From contig OX639991.1 in NCBI GenBank assembly GCA_951828585.1, forward strand, positions 2,636,576-2,700,575: DNA of 64,000 nt, given 5' to 3'. Under the pieces are notes generated by a model. It did no database searches. It saw nothing but the letters and a program-made list of their open reading frames with translations, and was not told the origin of the DNA. Positions within the stretch are counted from its first letter, which is position 1. Each line of letters opens with the position of its first letter. The position numbers and the translations under genes are program-made. Shown in pieces: positions 28,601 through 36,121 of this stretch. Source of the stretch: Longimicrobiales bacterium (GTDB lineage: Bacteria; Gemmatimonadota; Gemmatimonadetes; Longimicrobiales; Gaopeijiaceae).

Positions 28601-29026
28601 GCCGGCGTCGTCCGATCTCCAGACTCCGCCCTGCGCGCCGCCCGCGTACAGGATGTTCATGTCGGTGGGGTGGATGGCGATTGCCGAGACCCGTCCCGCC
28701 GTGGCGACGCCGTTGGTCAGTACCCGGTCGGGTCCGAGCGCGCGCCAGCGGGTGTCGACCAGCGCCATGGGCATCGTCCCGCCCGGCGGCATGGCCCGCT
28801 TTTGGCGGAGCGCGTCCTGGAGCAGGATGGCCAGATTGCGTTCCCCGCCCGAATAGAGCCGGATCCGGTCGTACTCCATGCGCTCCCGGATCTGCTCGTT
28901 CTCCTGGGCGGTGGCGGCGGAAGGGGCGCCCGCGGCGGCGAGCGCGAGGGACGCCAGGGTCAGGAGACGGGACGGACTGCGCGCACGAGTGATCCTCATG
29001 TGCACGGTCGAATCTGGAAACTGCAT
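25646..29026 (-). CDS. Large secreted BNR/sortilin protein with dockerin-like tail
   Basis: 1126-residue exported protein. ATG 29026 follows GAGGGAGACGGA, and a signal peptide ends near ATAQEN. The propeller region (about 80-700) carries Asp-box repeats: SDDAGANW, TFDAGETW, STDSGMNW, STDTGASW, SIDGGQNF, TIDGGTSW, TRDGGVTW, TVDGGLTW. It is followed by repeated BACON/Ig-like segments (about 760-1040) with SATWEATADVEWIEVTGG-type Trp-rich strands. The last about 60 residues (VLLLDWFGNRDGTFNAGDVL) resemble a Ca2+-binding dockerin half. It likely binds or processes extracellular polymers. Translationally coupled with the Ig-like lipoprotein; operator-like copy 5 lies about 290 bases upstream. Confidence 0.83.
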   Translation of the reverse strand: MQFPDSTVHMRITRARSPSRLLTLASLALAAAGAPSAATAQENEQIRERMEYDRIRLYSGGERNLAILLQDALRQKRAMPPGGTMPMALVDTRWRALGPDRVLTNGVATAGRVSAIAIHPTDMNILYAGGAQGGVWRSDDAGANWRPLTDQECSLAMGSIAIDPVNPEIIYAGTGEQHFSGDSYYGCGVLRTFDAGETWEQLGVQAFLSRRSEGSGGARIARVVIDRASAGSTSSTTVLAASTYGLFRSTDSGMNWNLVLEGIATDLVPDPGNASVLYAAVYGRGVYKSTDTGASWTHTSTGMNTGIARRINLAIAPSSPQTLYASFQTGESQGSGLTMYRTVNGAATWQELPATGASCWYQCWYDMTIAVHPANPQTVYFGSLQLYRSIDGGQNFATHHNGIYVDEHLLVFDTLRGTNALYLANDGGVYRTIDGGTSWTSLATNLAVAQYYRGIGLHPSIAGITLGGTQDQGTQQSAPGTTTWEKVMGGDGGYTAFDVENPSTWYAETQWIANAGYSGPRKNGSLVIRGIDPSERGLFIPPLVMDPMDSKRLYFGVRSLYRTDNSADRWERIYRTPSDREVISSIGLTPSDENTVYAGVLYGQVIVTRDGGVTWQQSGSGLPDRFIGDVAVHPDDPEQAYAVAGGFLTGHVFHTVDGGLTWEDRTGNLPDHPVNAILYDPADLEGVFIGTDLGVFHSATGGGTWERLDEDLPTVAVFDLAAQPGTSRLVAATHGRGMFEIPIDVPLSVRVRPGAVVDTILTTDSVAAAEAIVAPTGKDDHSATWEATADVEWIEVTGGVGRGRGRFQYRFLTEEMEEGDNEAFITVTGTGFDPVLIPVAVHFFLPSHLVLGPAGPPVKVLVGSTEPVADSVLVRFTGPRPDTRWWATHTGGSWLEMETTSGAGPGAATWTVDPGGLGVGLYVDTIFVEAERATGSPAMFVDTFAVQPPLGIEDMRESTGYGIDGWSLAPSDSIHSGLFGFGAEDADWSAEVAGGGWLVIEREEGGYGEGVVWRRETAGLGPGVYEDTITVRVQGRPDLVGVIVDRVEIVAPIAVDDAAYHLLGEDRLVPAQVLLLDWFGNRDGTFNAGDVLKWLDHCAAGGSGSGCASGSGSDPGVVAARPEGAS

Positions 29027-29314
29027 TCCGTCTCCCTCGTCGAACGGATGCGCGGCGCGTGATACGTGATCTCCCGTAACCGCTTCAAAATGTCCCGTGA
29101 TACCAGCGCGTCGCCACAGAGCTGCTCGTTGGCGCGAGTCCGATGTCACCAGGCTGAATAGGGTATGTCCACGCCCCTTGAGGGGCAAGTCGGCTTCGGA
29201 ACCGAGTCGGTCGCAGGGTTGGAGAGGTAGTGGGTTGGAGCTTGGTGGCCCGACCAGGAGGACGCACGGACCGTTCGACGCCGACCAAGACGACTCCCCC
29301 ATGCGGAGAATGTG

Positions 29315-29352
29315 ATGTCCACTTTACCAAAAGTAATGTCTGGTTGACATCT
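29315..29352. promoter_or_regulatory. AT-rich operator-like element, copy 5
   Basis: Core TAATGT-CTGGTTG-ACATC, preceded by ACTTTACCAAAAG and GTGATGT. It keeps the ATGT-N7-ACAT symmetry of the other copies while the flanks have diverged. It lies upstream of the minus-strand BNR protein/lipoprotein operon (start 29026). Confidence 0.5.
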
Positions 29353-29359
29353 GAAGGAA

Positions 29360-30091
29360 CAGCGACAGACCCGAACCTCGTACTCGACCCGTCATCGTCC
29401 CATCGAACCATCCCTCCGTCCCGCGCCAGACGCTATTGTGTAGCCAATCATCCAGACGAGCCCGCACCGCCCACCAAGGCACTTTCGTTCCCGGCCTCCC
29501 GGCAGCCGAAGCCGCCGGGGGAGCTTAGAAGTTGTCCGTTCCGCCCGTTCCGCCCCCGCGAAACCGGGCAGGGGACGCTTTACATCACCACCCAGCGGTC
29601 TTCTGCCGGACCCCGGCGAATGACTGGCCACGAGGCCATGCGGCGGGTGATTCGGGGGCCGTCTTCCGGTCGCGGCCCGGCTCCGGATCGAGCGGGACGG
29701 ACTTCGGGCGCGGCTGAACGGGGGATGAGCCCCCCTTCTTGCGCGGCGGCCTGCTTGTGTCCTACGCTTTTCCCGTTCATTCCTCTTTCGAGGGGGGCAG
29801 CTTGGAAGCGGGAGCCCATGTCGGGTTACCCGCCGAATACAAGAGCCCCCAGTCAAACGGGGCCGTGGCCGGGTCGCTCCCGGCAAAGGTTCCTCAAGGG
29901 CGAATAGGCGGGAGCGTTTTTCCCGTTGGTTTTCCCGCTTTCGAGGGGCTCCCTTCTGGGGGAATGGACAAAGTGGCCCGGCACCCCCACGGGTGGGGGT
30001 CGTATATTTCCCCAGAAGCGGGGAAGCCCGAACACGTGGCGGGCCGACACTACGACGGCCTGCCCACAACTCCGGACGGAGAGTAGGACCC
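29360..30091. repeat. Gene-free GC-rich stretch with imperfect repeats and hairpins
   Basis: No convincing gene on either strand. Imperfect direct repeats are visible: TTTTCCCGTT-N-TTCC-CTTTCGAGGGG at about 29768-29800 and again at about 29918-29950, and short TTCCGCCC repeats at about 29536-29555. A perfect hairpin (ACCCCCA/TGGGGGT) lies near 29984-30001. It may be the edge of the decayed mobile segment that carries the integrase at 31222-31946. Confidence 0.4.
29984..30001. terminator. GC hairpin, possible terminator or attenuator
   Basis: Seven-base-pair perfect stem ACCCCCA/TGGGGGT with a four-base loop, followed on the plus strand by CGTATATTT. It sits about 90 bases upstream of the lipoprotein at 30092, so it could attenuate that gene or end an upstream transcript. 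Confidence 0.35.
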
Positions 30092-30691
30092 ATGAAAACC
30101 ACCACCACCACACTTACCATTCTGCTGTTGCTGGCCGGATGCGAAATGGCGTCCGTGACTCATGAGGAGTCCGGTCGTGGCGGGAACTGGCCGGGCTTCG
30201 CGGAACAGGCGGCGCTCGCCGCCGCCACCGGCGGAGTGCCGTTGCGCACCGGATTCATCTGGACGGGCGACGCGGCGTTGGCCGTGATTCTGACCGAACA
30301 CGGGACGCCCACGAGCGTTGCGGATATCAGGCGTATGGGTCCGGTGGAGCGTGCCCGCGCGGAAGTCGCGGTGGCGGAGATCAAATTGTCCAGGGTGCAG
30401 GAGCGGTTGGCGCACCTGACGGGACCAAACCCCGAACCGGTATCCACAATGACGCTGGCCGAGGACATCGCCCAAAACCAGGTGGTGCTCGCGCATAGGG
30501 AACAGCAGGTCCGAGAAATGCGGGATCAGCTGGACTTTACCATCCGCTACTACCCCCATGTTGGGGTTGGGGCAACCCCCCCCCGTTGGGGCAGACTTCC
30601 CCCCGGAGCCTGGGGCTTGCCCCGGCAAAGCGAACATTCAAAGGACGAGCTTCACCGAGATTGGGCCGACTTACGTGTTTCCCTGCTGTAG
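30092..30691 (+). CDS. Hypothetical lipoprotein with helical body
   Basis: 199-residue lipoprotein with ribosome site GGAGAGTAGG and a textbook signal (TLTILLLLAGC, Cys about 18). The middle (about 85-150) is a long charged helix, probably coiled coil (ERARAEVAVAEIKLSRVQER, AHREQQVREMRDQL). The last about 45 residues are encoded by GC-hairpin DNA with repeated CCCC/GGGG blocks (30550-30625), giving a Gly/Pro/Arg-rich tail unlike the rest. That suggests a repeat insertion has replaced the original C-terminus. No family recognised. Confidence 0.55.
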   Translation: MKTTTTTLTILLLLAGCEMASVTHEESGRGGNWPGFAEQAALAAATGGVPLRTGFIWTGDAALAVILTEHGTPTSVADIRRMGPVERARAEVAVAEIKLSRVQERLAHLTGPNPEPVSTMTLAEDIAQNQVVLAHREQQVREMRDQLDFTIRYYPHVGVGATPPRWGRLPPGAWGLPRQSEHSKDELHRDWADLRVSLL

Positions 30692-30704
30692 TGGGGGTAC
30701 GAGA

Positions 30705-31046
30705 ATGACGACCCAATCAAAATCCCATCACTCGAACGAGACTCCGGCAAACCACGAGGTGTCGGGCACTTTGGTCGCGCTTGAGAATGGGAGGGGTGGA
30801 AGAGTTTTGCATTTGGAACCGCCCGGATTTCCGCAGTACGACCTCAGCTGTTCACGGTTCTTCAGTCCTGACGCTATCGTGCATGGAGAGGCCACGCTTC
30901 TAGATGCTCCACCGTACGTTCCATGGTGTTGGAAAGGCACGGGATGGCACCACGCATGGACTGACGGAGGCGACGACGCGACTGCTTCCGAGTCCCCCGA
31001 GTCACTTGTGAATTGCCGAGATTTTCCAGACCCCGACAAAAACTGA
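30705..31046 (+). CDS. Hypothetical small soluble protein (113 aa)
   Basis: Starts at 30705 with a modest GGGGG ribosome site, 14 bases after the upstream lipoprotein, so probably cotranscribed. Polar, with several Trp and His near the middle (PPYVPWCWKGTGWHHAWTDG), which could form a ligand or metal site, and an acidic C-terminus. No signal peptide and no recognisable family. Codon usage is less GC-biased than in its neighbours, consistent with horizontally acquired DNA. Confidence 0.45.
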   Translation: MTTQSKSHHSNETPANHEVSGTLVALENGRGGRVLHLEPPGFPQYDLSCSRFFSPDAIVHGEATLLDAPPYVPWCWKGTGWHHAWTDGGDDATASESPESLVNCRDFPDPDKN

Positions 31047-31221
31047 CTGCGCGGGAAGGGCCATTCGAGGCACCAGCCCGGCAAGGTTGGGGTCGGCACC
31101 CACGGGAAGCTATGCCACGATGACGGCGGGGGAGCGCAACGCGGGTGGCGGTCGCGAGACATGGTGGGCGAGCCCGGAAGACCTGATCGCGCTACCGGCG
31201 CGGGTCCCCGTGTTGGAAGTG
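31047..31221. other. Nothing recognised
   Basis: Short gap between a plus-strand hypothetical and the integrase remnant on the minus strand. No gene, RNA or clear attachment site is seen. Confidence 0.3.
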
Positions 31222-31946
31222 CTAGGCCCACGGATCATCCTTCCGTAGGGTGGCGACCGGCCCTTTCCGGGCGCTGGCCTGCCGTCCGTAGTGGGCGGGC
31301 ATGTCGGGGGCGGTCCATCCCCCGGCCTGTTGCATGGCTACGAGGCTGGCCCCACGGCGCGCGGTTCCATGGCCCGGCGCGGTTCCTTCACGCGGCCCCA
31401 ACGGTCCATGGACGGGAACAACGGCGCGTCCCCGGCGTCCACGTCCCCGGCGGCGCGCCATGCGTCCAGTCTCCGGACGGTGGAGGCCCGGAGGTAGCCC
31501 GTTCGGCTCTTGCCCGTCTTGGCCTGCCAGACTTCCACGGTGGCGCTTCCGTCCGTTGCGGCGGACACGTCCCGGACGCGAAGGGCGGCGACTTCGGAGA
31601 CACGGGCGCATAGGTCGGAAGTCACGGCGACCAACGCGGCGTCCCGAAGTCCCTTCGGCGTCCCTTCCTTGGCGGCGCGGCGGCTGATCCGGTCCGCGTC
31701 CCGCCACGTGACGGCCCCGGCCTGTCCCCGGCCCCGGCGGCGGCGGTCGGCGTCCCTGCGGGCGTCCGCGATTGCGTCCCGGCCCATGGTGGAGGCCCCG
31801 GCGATTCCGGCGGCGCTGGCGAACCAACGGACGGCCCCAACGTCCACGCTGGCGGTGGCCACGGACTTCCCGGCGCTGAACAGGTGTTCGGCGTAGGCGT
31901 CCACGGCGGCGGCAAGGGACGGTTGCCCGTTGCCCGGCCCGTCCAT
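31222..31946 (-). pseudogene. Tyrosine recombinase (integrase), frameshifted
   Basis: From ATG 31946, a core-binding domain (LAAAVDAYAEHLFSAGKSVA, about 10-60) leads into a catalytic domain with the first Arg in LCARVSEVAALRVRDV and a conserved KTGKSRTGYL strand. The frame shifts at about 31355-31375 (minus strand, GGGCCATGGAACC). The other frame supplies the missing parts: GHGTARRGASLVAMQQAGGW (His/Arg box II region) and TAPDMPAHYGRQ with the nucleophile Tyr, ending at 31222. As it stands the ORF stops before the Tyr and is inactive. It marks an integrated element; no tRNA target is seen nearby. Composition is extremely GC-rich. Confidence 0.68.
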
Positions 31947-32027
31947 CCTGGATCGTCGCTTCCTGGCTGACGACGAAGCGGCGCATGCGCAGGATCTGGT
32001 CGGCGAGCTTGCGGATCCGGTCGTCGG

Positions 32028-32250
32028 TCATTCGTCGTCCTCCGGCAGCGGTTCGAGGTCGAAGAGCTTTCGGTCGTGCGGCCTGGTGAGGAACCCCTCC
32101 AGGCCTTGCAGGAGCCGGGCGCTGGCCTCCGGATCGTCCGCCTCCTCCTTCCGGACCCAGGCCCCGGCGAGGATGTTGCGCCGGGTCTCGCGCTTGCGCT
32201 CCTTGCTGGCGACCTTGTACCGGGCTCGGCGGCCGGATGGCTCTTCGTTT
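32028..32250 (-). pseudogene. TraD/mobilisation-like protein, 5' truncated
   Basis: C-terminal part of a small basic protein: RARYKVASKERKRETRRNIL, AGAWVRKEEADD, then LLQGLEGFLTRPHDRKLFDL and an acidic end. The pattern of a basic helix with RKxxTRRxILxGA resembles small TraD/mobilisation-accessory proteins found beside relaxases and integrases. Sequence upstream of about 32250 does not continue the family and instead matches a plus-strand coding fragment, so the N-terminus is missing. Together with the integrase it identifies a decayed integrative or mobilisable element. Confidence 0.45.
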
Positions 32251-32257
32251 CTCGGGA

Positions 32258-32724
32258 AACTCCGGGAAATTTGGGCGACGTTCGACGACGGCAGGGTCCG
32301 TCGAAGGCCGAGTGCACCGGACAGCCCCAAGGACGACAGTGTTGATGTCTTCGCAGCCCGTCTGCACCCGGACCGGTTGGCTGGGTTCCTGTTTGCTGCC
32401 GCCCAAGTCGCTACGGGCATGGACTGGACGGACAAGTCGCTGCTTGCCCATCTGGGAGCCTTCACGGACAGATGGTTTGCTAACGGCAGCCCGGCTACGC
32501 AGTTCATCCCTTACATGATTGTTCCGTTTGCTCTCGACGACCGGAAATTCCGTGATTATGTGATTCGCCTGGGCAACGTGCTGCACCGCCTTCGAGTTCC
32601 CCGTCGGGTTTCGGAAGCGCAGCTGTTGGTGGATGCGGGCGTCGAAATCGAGGCGTATGACAGGCTACAGGAAGTGGTGGACTGGGTCGTCGACTACCGC
32701 AACCGCGCTCGGGAGGCGGCATGA
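32258..32724 (+). pseudogene. C-terminal fragment of an unrecognised protein
   Basis: Plus-strand frame with protein-like composition: SVDVFAARLHPDRLAGFLFA, FTDRWFANGSPATQFIPYMI, RKFRDYVIRLGNVLHRLRVP and YDRLQEVVDWVVDYRNRARE. It has no good start: the frame runs back into the oppositely oriented TraD-like fragment. An internal ATG at 32419 could express the last about 100 residues. It converges with the D12 adenine methylase, 53 bases away, so it could be the relic of a partner gene such as a restriction or regulatory protein; that is speculation. Confidence 0.4.
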
Positions 32725-32776
32725 GGCATCGATCCCACTCAATCTGCCCGCGATATCCCGCGACAGGGTTCCAGGA

Positions 32777-33775
32777 TCAGGTGGAATCCTCTCGAAACAT
32801 TTCGCGCCTGGAGATTACGAGCTCCGGCATCCGGGAGTGGTGGGCGTTCTTCATGGTGACCGTAACCGCCGCGAAGCCGTGCCGCTGGACGAGGGCGACG
32901 ATCTGGGGTGCCAGCTCATATGTCAACAGAAAGTTGGCGTTCGAGTCCGCCAGGACCTCGAAGATGCGGGAGTGGTCGACCTTGTGATGGGAATAGAGGA
33001 GCTGGCCCGCACGCTTTCCCCCCGCCGTGTAGGGAGGATCGACGAAGACGGCGACACCCTCGGCGTGGACCATCGACTCAAGGAGCTTGAGGCCGTCCCC
33101 CTCCACGAACGTGATCAGCGCCTCGTGCTTCTTGATGTTCAATAGTCGGTCGACGATGGTCTGCCTGTACCAGCGCGACGCGACGCCTTTCCCGTTCTCT
33201 CCCGCCCTGATGAGCGAGGCGCCCTGCGCCAATATGCCGCCGCGCCGTGTTCGATTGAGGACGAGTGTCCGGAACCCTCGATCAACCAGGCTGGCTGAGG
33301 ACTGAAGCTCTAGTGCCCTCACGTTCTCTCGGGAGGGATCAAAGTCGCGGATGCACTTGCACAGGTCGTCCGTGTGCCGCAGGGCGGCGTGCCAGAACGC
33401 CGCCACGTCCCGGTCGAGCTCGGCGAGGACGGCGCGCTCGCACAGCTTCTCCATTGTGGCCGTCAGCGACACGATGCCCCCGCCGCAGAACGGCTCGAAC
33501 AGCACGCGGGGCTTGGTGTCGAGGCCAAGCCAGGCCCGGACGTGAGGTATCAGCCATGTCTTCCCACCGGGGTAGCGGGGCGGAGACCGATGGGGAACCG
33601 AGGCGACGTTCGCCGCTGGTATGGCGGACAGCGGGAAGTCTTCCGGCACCGCGTGGTCCCGTCGCTCCCCCGTGCGTGTTGCATCACCGCCTCGCCCTTC
33701 CAGCTTCTGCCGGGTCGGCTGCCTCCCGCTCGCGCCCGGTCGTGGCTCGGCTGCGCTACGGACCGTCGATGGCAC
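32777..33775 (-). CDS. D12-class DNA N6-adenine methyltransferase
   Basis: 332-residue Dam-like enzyme transferring a methyl group from SAM to adenine N6 in DNA. Motifs in family order: PPRYPGGKTW (motif X region), VLFEPFCGGGIVSL (SAM motif I), and the catalytic VFVDPPYT (DPPY, motif IV, about residue 240). The GTG at 33775 is supported by AGGGAGG six bases upstream; this leaves a about 65-residue basic N-terminal extension before the PGGK motif, longer than usual. No restriction endonuclease is adjacent, so it is an orphan methylase or survivor of a lost RM system beside the mobile-element debris. Confidence 0.87.
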   Translation of the reverse strand: MPSTVRSAAEPRPGASGRQPTRQKLEGRGGDATRTGERRDHAVPEDFPLSAIPAANVASVPHRSPPRYPGGKTWLIPHVRAWLGLDTKPRVLFEPFCGGGIVSLTATMEKLCERAVLAELDRDVAAFWHAALRHTDDLCKCIRDFDPSRENVRALELQSSASLVDRGFRTLVLNRTRRGGILAQGASLIRAGENGKGVASRWYRQTIVDRLLNIKKHEALITFVEGDGLKLLESMVHAEGVAVFVDPPYTAGGKRAGQLLYSHHKVDHSRIFEVLADSNANFLLTYELAPQIVALVQRHGFAAVTVTMKNAHHSRMPELVISRREMFREDST

Positions 33776-33864
33776 GTTCTGCCTCCCTTTCCCCGTTCGA
33801 CGTCACGATGTGAACAGCCTCTCGCATGTCGGGTCTAAGGCAAGCGAGGGCGCACTCCCCCAAC

Positions 33865-35043
33865 CTACCCCGGAAACAGATTCGCGTCCATTCCCGGCAC
33901 CAGCTTCAGCGCATTGGCGTAGTAGATCTTCCTGAGCACTTCGTCGGGGAGATCCAGGCCGTACATCTGCCAGAAGGCGTGGTAGTTGCGGTAGTAGTCG
34001 AAGTAGTCGTCCGCGGTTTCGAAGACCCGGAAATAGGTGTGGAACTCTTCCTTGTTGTAGGCGTCCTTCCCCATCAGCACGCGGTCCTGGTACTCGACGA
34101 GCCACTGCCTGGCGAAGCGGGGCTGGCGTCCCAGTTCGTACACCACCGCGCCCAGCCCGACGTACATGTTCGGGATCTCGTCCAGGAGCTCGCCGAGGCG
34201 TCCCAGATCGTGGCCGAGCCAGCCGAGGTGCGCGGCGATGAAGTTGGTGTTGGGGTGGTTGCGGAAGAGGTTGTGCTGCTCGCCGATGATCTCCTCGAAG
34301 GAGGGGAAGCGGTCGGGGGGACGGATCCGCCGGGGGCGCAGCCTCAGCTCCAGCCAGCGCTCGTTGAACCGGTCGTGGGGCTGCCAGAACTCGGCCGGGT
34401 CCGCGGTGTGGATGAGCACGGGAATCCCCAGCTCACCCGCCTTGTCCCAGAGGGGTGCCATGCGGGGGTCGTCGACGGCGATACGGTTGCCGTCGGTGTC
34501 CCGATCCGTCATGCCGAGGCCCTTGAAGATCTTGAGGCCCGCGGCACCGTTCTTCACGTCCTGTTCCAGCTGCGCGGCCGCCCTCTCGCCCCAGCCGGGC
34601 TCGCCCACGCCCTGGAATCTGGTGTTGGCGAAGAAGATGAAGCGGCCCGGGTGGCGCCCGGCCATATTCTCGAGCCCGGTCACCAGCCCAGCCCCGCTGC
34701 CACCCGACAGGTTGACCATGACCGCCATGTTGAGCTCGTCCATCTCGGCAACCAGGCGGTCCACGTCGGCGGCGGACATGCGCGCGGCTCGCTGGTGGCC
34801 GTGGATGTCGACAAAGGGGAACTTCGCCCGGGTCAACAGGTTTTCAGGAACGACCAGGGTGTTGCGCGGCTCGTAGTCGACGATGGTGACGTCCTGGGCG
34901 GCGAGCGGGGCGGCGGCGGCCAGGGCCAGGGCGAATGCCCCGCGGCTGATCGCGCCGCGGATGGTCGGCGTGTGCGCTAGCGCAGGCGCTGCCGGGTGGC
35001 CTGCCGGCTGGTGGGGACGGCAATCTGCAGTGCTCCGAATCAT
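33865..35043 (-). CDS. Secreted amidohydrolase_2 family TIM-barrel hydrolase
   Basis: 392-residue exported metal-dependent hydrolase or decarboxylase. Ribosome site AGAGGAGAAGAG before ATG 35043; signal about 28-50 (GAFALALAAAAPLAA). Metal-site residues in order: FVDIHGH (HxH), a possible Lys in AAGLKIFKGLG, VLIHTADPAEF (His), FIAAHLGWLG (His) and MGKDAYN (Asp). The C-terminal YYANALKLVPG is typical of the family. Related proteins include gamma-resorcylate and ACMS decarboxylases, but the substrate cannot be set. The long N-terminus before the signal suggests the true start may be slightly downstream. Confidence 0.82.
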   Translation of the reverse strand: MIRSTADCRPHQPAGHPAAPALAHTPTIRGAISRGAFALALAAAAPLAAQDVTIVDYEPRNTLVVPENLLTRAKFPFVDIHGHQRAARMSAADVDRLVAEMDELNMAVMVNLSGGSGAGLVTGLENMAGRHPGRFIFFANTRFQGVGEPGWGERAAAQLEQDVKNGAAGLKIFKGLGMTDRDTDGNRIAVDDPRMAPLWDKAGELGIPVLIHTADPAEFWQPHDRFNERWLELRLRPRRIRPPDRFPSFEEIIGEQHNLFRNHPNTNFIAAHLGWLGHDLGRLGELLDEIPNMYVGLGAVVYELGRQPRFARQWLVEYQDRVLMGKDAYNKEEFHTYFRVFETADDYFDYYRNYHAFWQMYGLDLPDEVLRKIYYANALKLVPGMDANLFPG

Positions 35044-35116
35044 CGTTCTCTTCTCCTCTTGGATATCTGTCGCCGGCCCACGGCCCGTCGAATGACCTCC
35101 CGCAGGCGAGCGGGGT

Positions 35117-36121
35117 TCATTCAGGGAGGTCCCGGGCGCGGCGTATGCTCATGATCAGGTATTGCTTGCGGGCGGCGAACGCGGAGGGATCCAGCACCGC
35201 CGCACTCCGCACGGCGGCGTCCCGGGCGCGGTCGGCCACGTTCTCGACAACGTAATGCAGGCCGGGCGTTTTCGCGCGCAATTTGTCGCGGGCGAAGTCC
35301 AGGGCCGGGAGGCCGATGCGGTCGGCCAGGAGGCGGGCGAAGCCGAGGGTGGGGAGAACGTGCGCGGTGATATCCTCCTCGCTGACGACTCGAAAACCGT
35401 GCTCGCGCAGCCGCGCGCGAAAGTCGCCGAGGCGCCATCCGGAACGGTTGCGGGCACCGCTCTGACCGTCCCCGCCCTTCTCCGCGCCAACTTCGCGCCG
35501 GAAGTAGTCCGCGACGATCCACTGCCCGTTACTACCCAGAATCTGTCCCAGAACGGCAAAAACACCCTCCGGTTGCATGTACTGGAGGGACTCGGAGTGG
35601 ATGATCGTGCCAAAATGTACCCTGAATCTGTCAGGGAATCTGTCAGCGACCAAATCCTCGAACCGGCAGTGCAGGACGGGAATGCCGGGGTAGGCACCGC
35701 GAATGTGATCGATCTGGAAGCGGTCCGGGGTGAGTCCGGTGACCTCGCAGCCGGCGGACCGGAGGAGGCCGAGCATGCCGCCCATGCCGGAACCGGCGTC
35801 GAGGACCGGCCGGTCCGGGAGGTCGATGAGCTCGATCAACTTCTCCGCATAGCGCAGCTGGGCGCGGCGTAGGTCGTCGAAGCTGACCGTTTCCGGCGGC
35901 ACTTCCGGGTCGTCGAAGTAGCCGTAGTGGAGGAAGTCGCCCGGAAGCATGCGGTTGTAGAGCCGGAGCTGGGCGTTTTCATGCACGGTCGGGACGCGGC
36001 GGTGCATCCTTCGGCGCCGGATCCAGCGGACTACATGGTGCGGAAGGAGGGCGCGTCCGAGGATCTGCCCGAGGATCCACAGCCCGCCGAGCCGGGGGGG
36101 GCGGTCAGCCGGCGTCGCCAC
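35117..36121 (-). CDS. SAM-dependent methyltransferase
   Basis: 334-residue class I methyltransferase. Motif I VLDAGSGMGGMLG (about 110) and VTGLTPDRFQIDHI (acidic-loop equivalent), then FGTIIHSESLQYM and WIVADYF (motifs II/III) give a complete SAM-binding Rossmann domain; the layout resembles small-molecule or lipid methyltransferases. The GTG at 36121 is preferred: it overlaps the end of the GGT gene by 17 bases, implying coupled translation, whereas longer frames run deep into that gene. A basic, hydrophobic N-terminal region (LWILGQILGRALLPHHVVRW) suggests membrane association. Substrate unknown. Confidence 0.78.
   Translation of the reverse strand: MATPADRPPRLGGLWILGQILGRALLPHHVVRWIRRRRMHRRVPTVHENAQLRLYNRMLPGDFLHYGYFDDPEVPPETVSFDDLRRAQLRYAEKLIELIDLPDRPVLDAGSGMGGMLGLLRSAGCEVTGLTPDRFQIDHIRGAYPGIPVLHCRFEDLVADRFPDRFRVHFGTIIHSESLQYMQPEGVFAVLGQILGSNGQWIVADYFRREVGAEKGGDGQSGARNRSGWRLGDFRARLREHGFRVVSEEDITAHVLPTLGFARLLADRIGLPALDFARDKLRAKTPGLHYVVENVADRARDAAVRSAAVLDPSAFAARKQYLIMSIRRARDLPE

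Noticed and set aside
29392-30120. Minus-strand 242-codon ORF in the intergenic region
   Set aside because: Basic, Pro-rich and without motifs. It overlaps hairpin repeats and the start of a convincing lipoprotein on the other strand.
31222-32586. Single long minus-strand ORF spanning the integrase region
   Set aside because: Most of it is Arg/Gly/Pro-rich shadow. Only its C-terminal 60 residues match the integrase catalytic end, and they belong with another frame.
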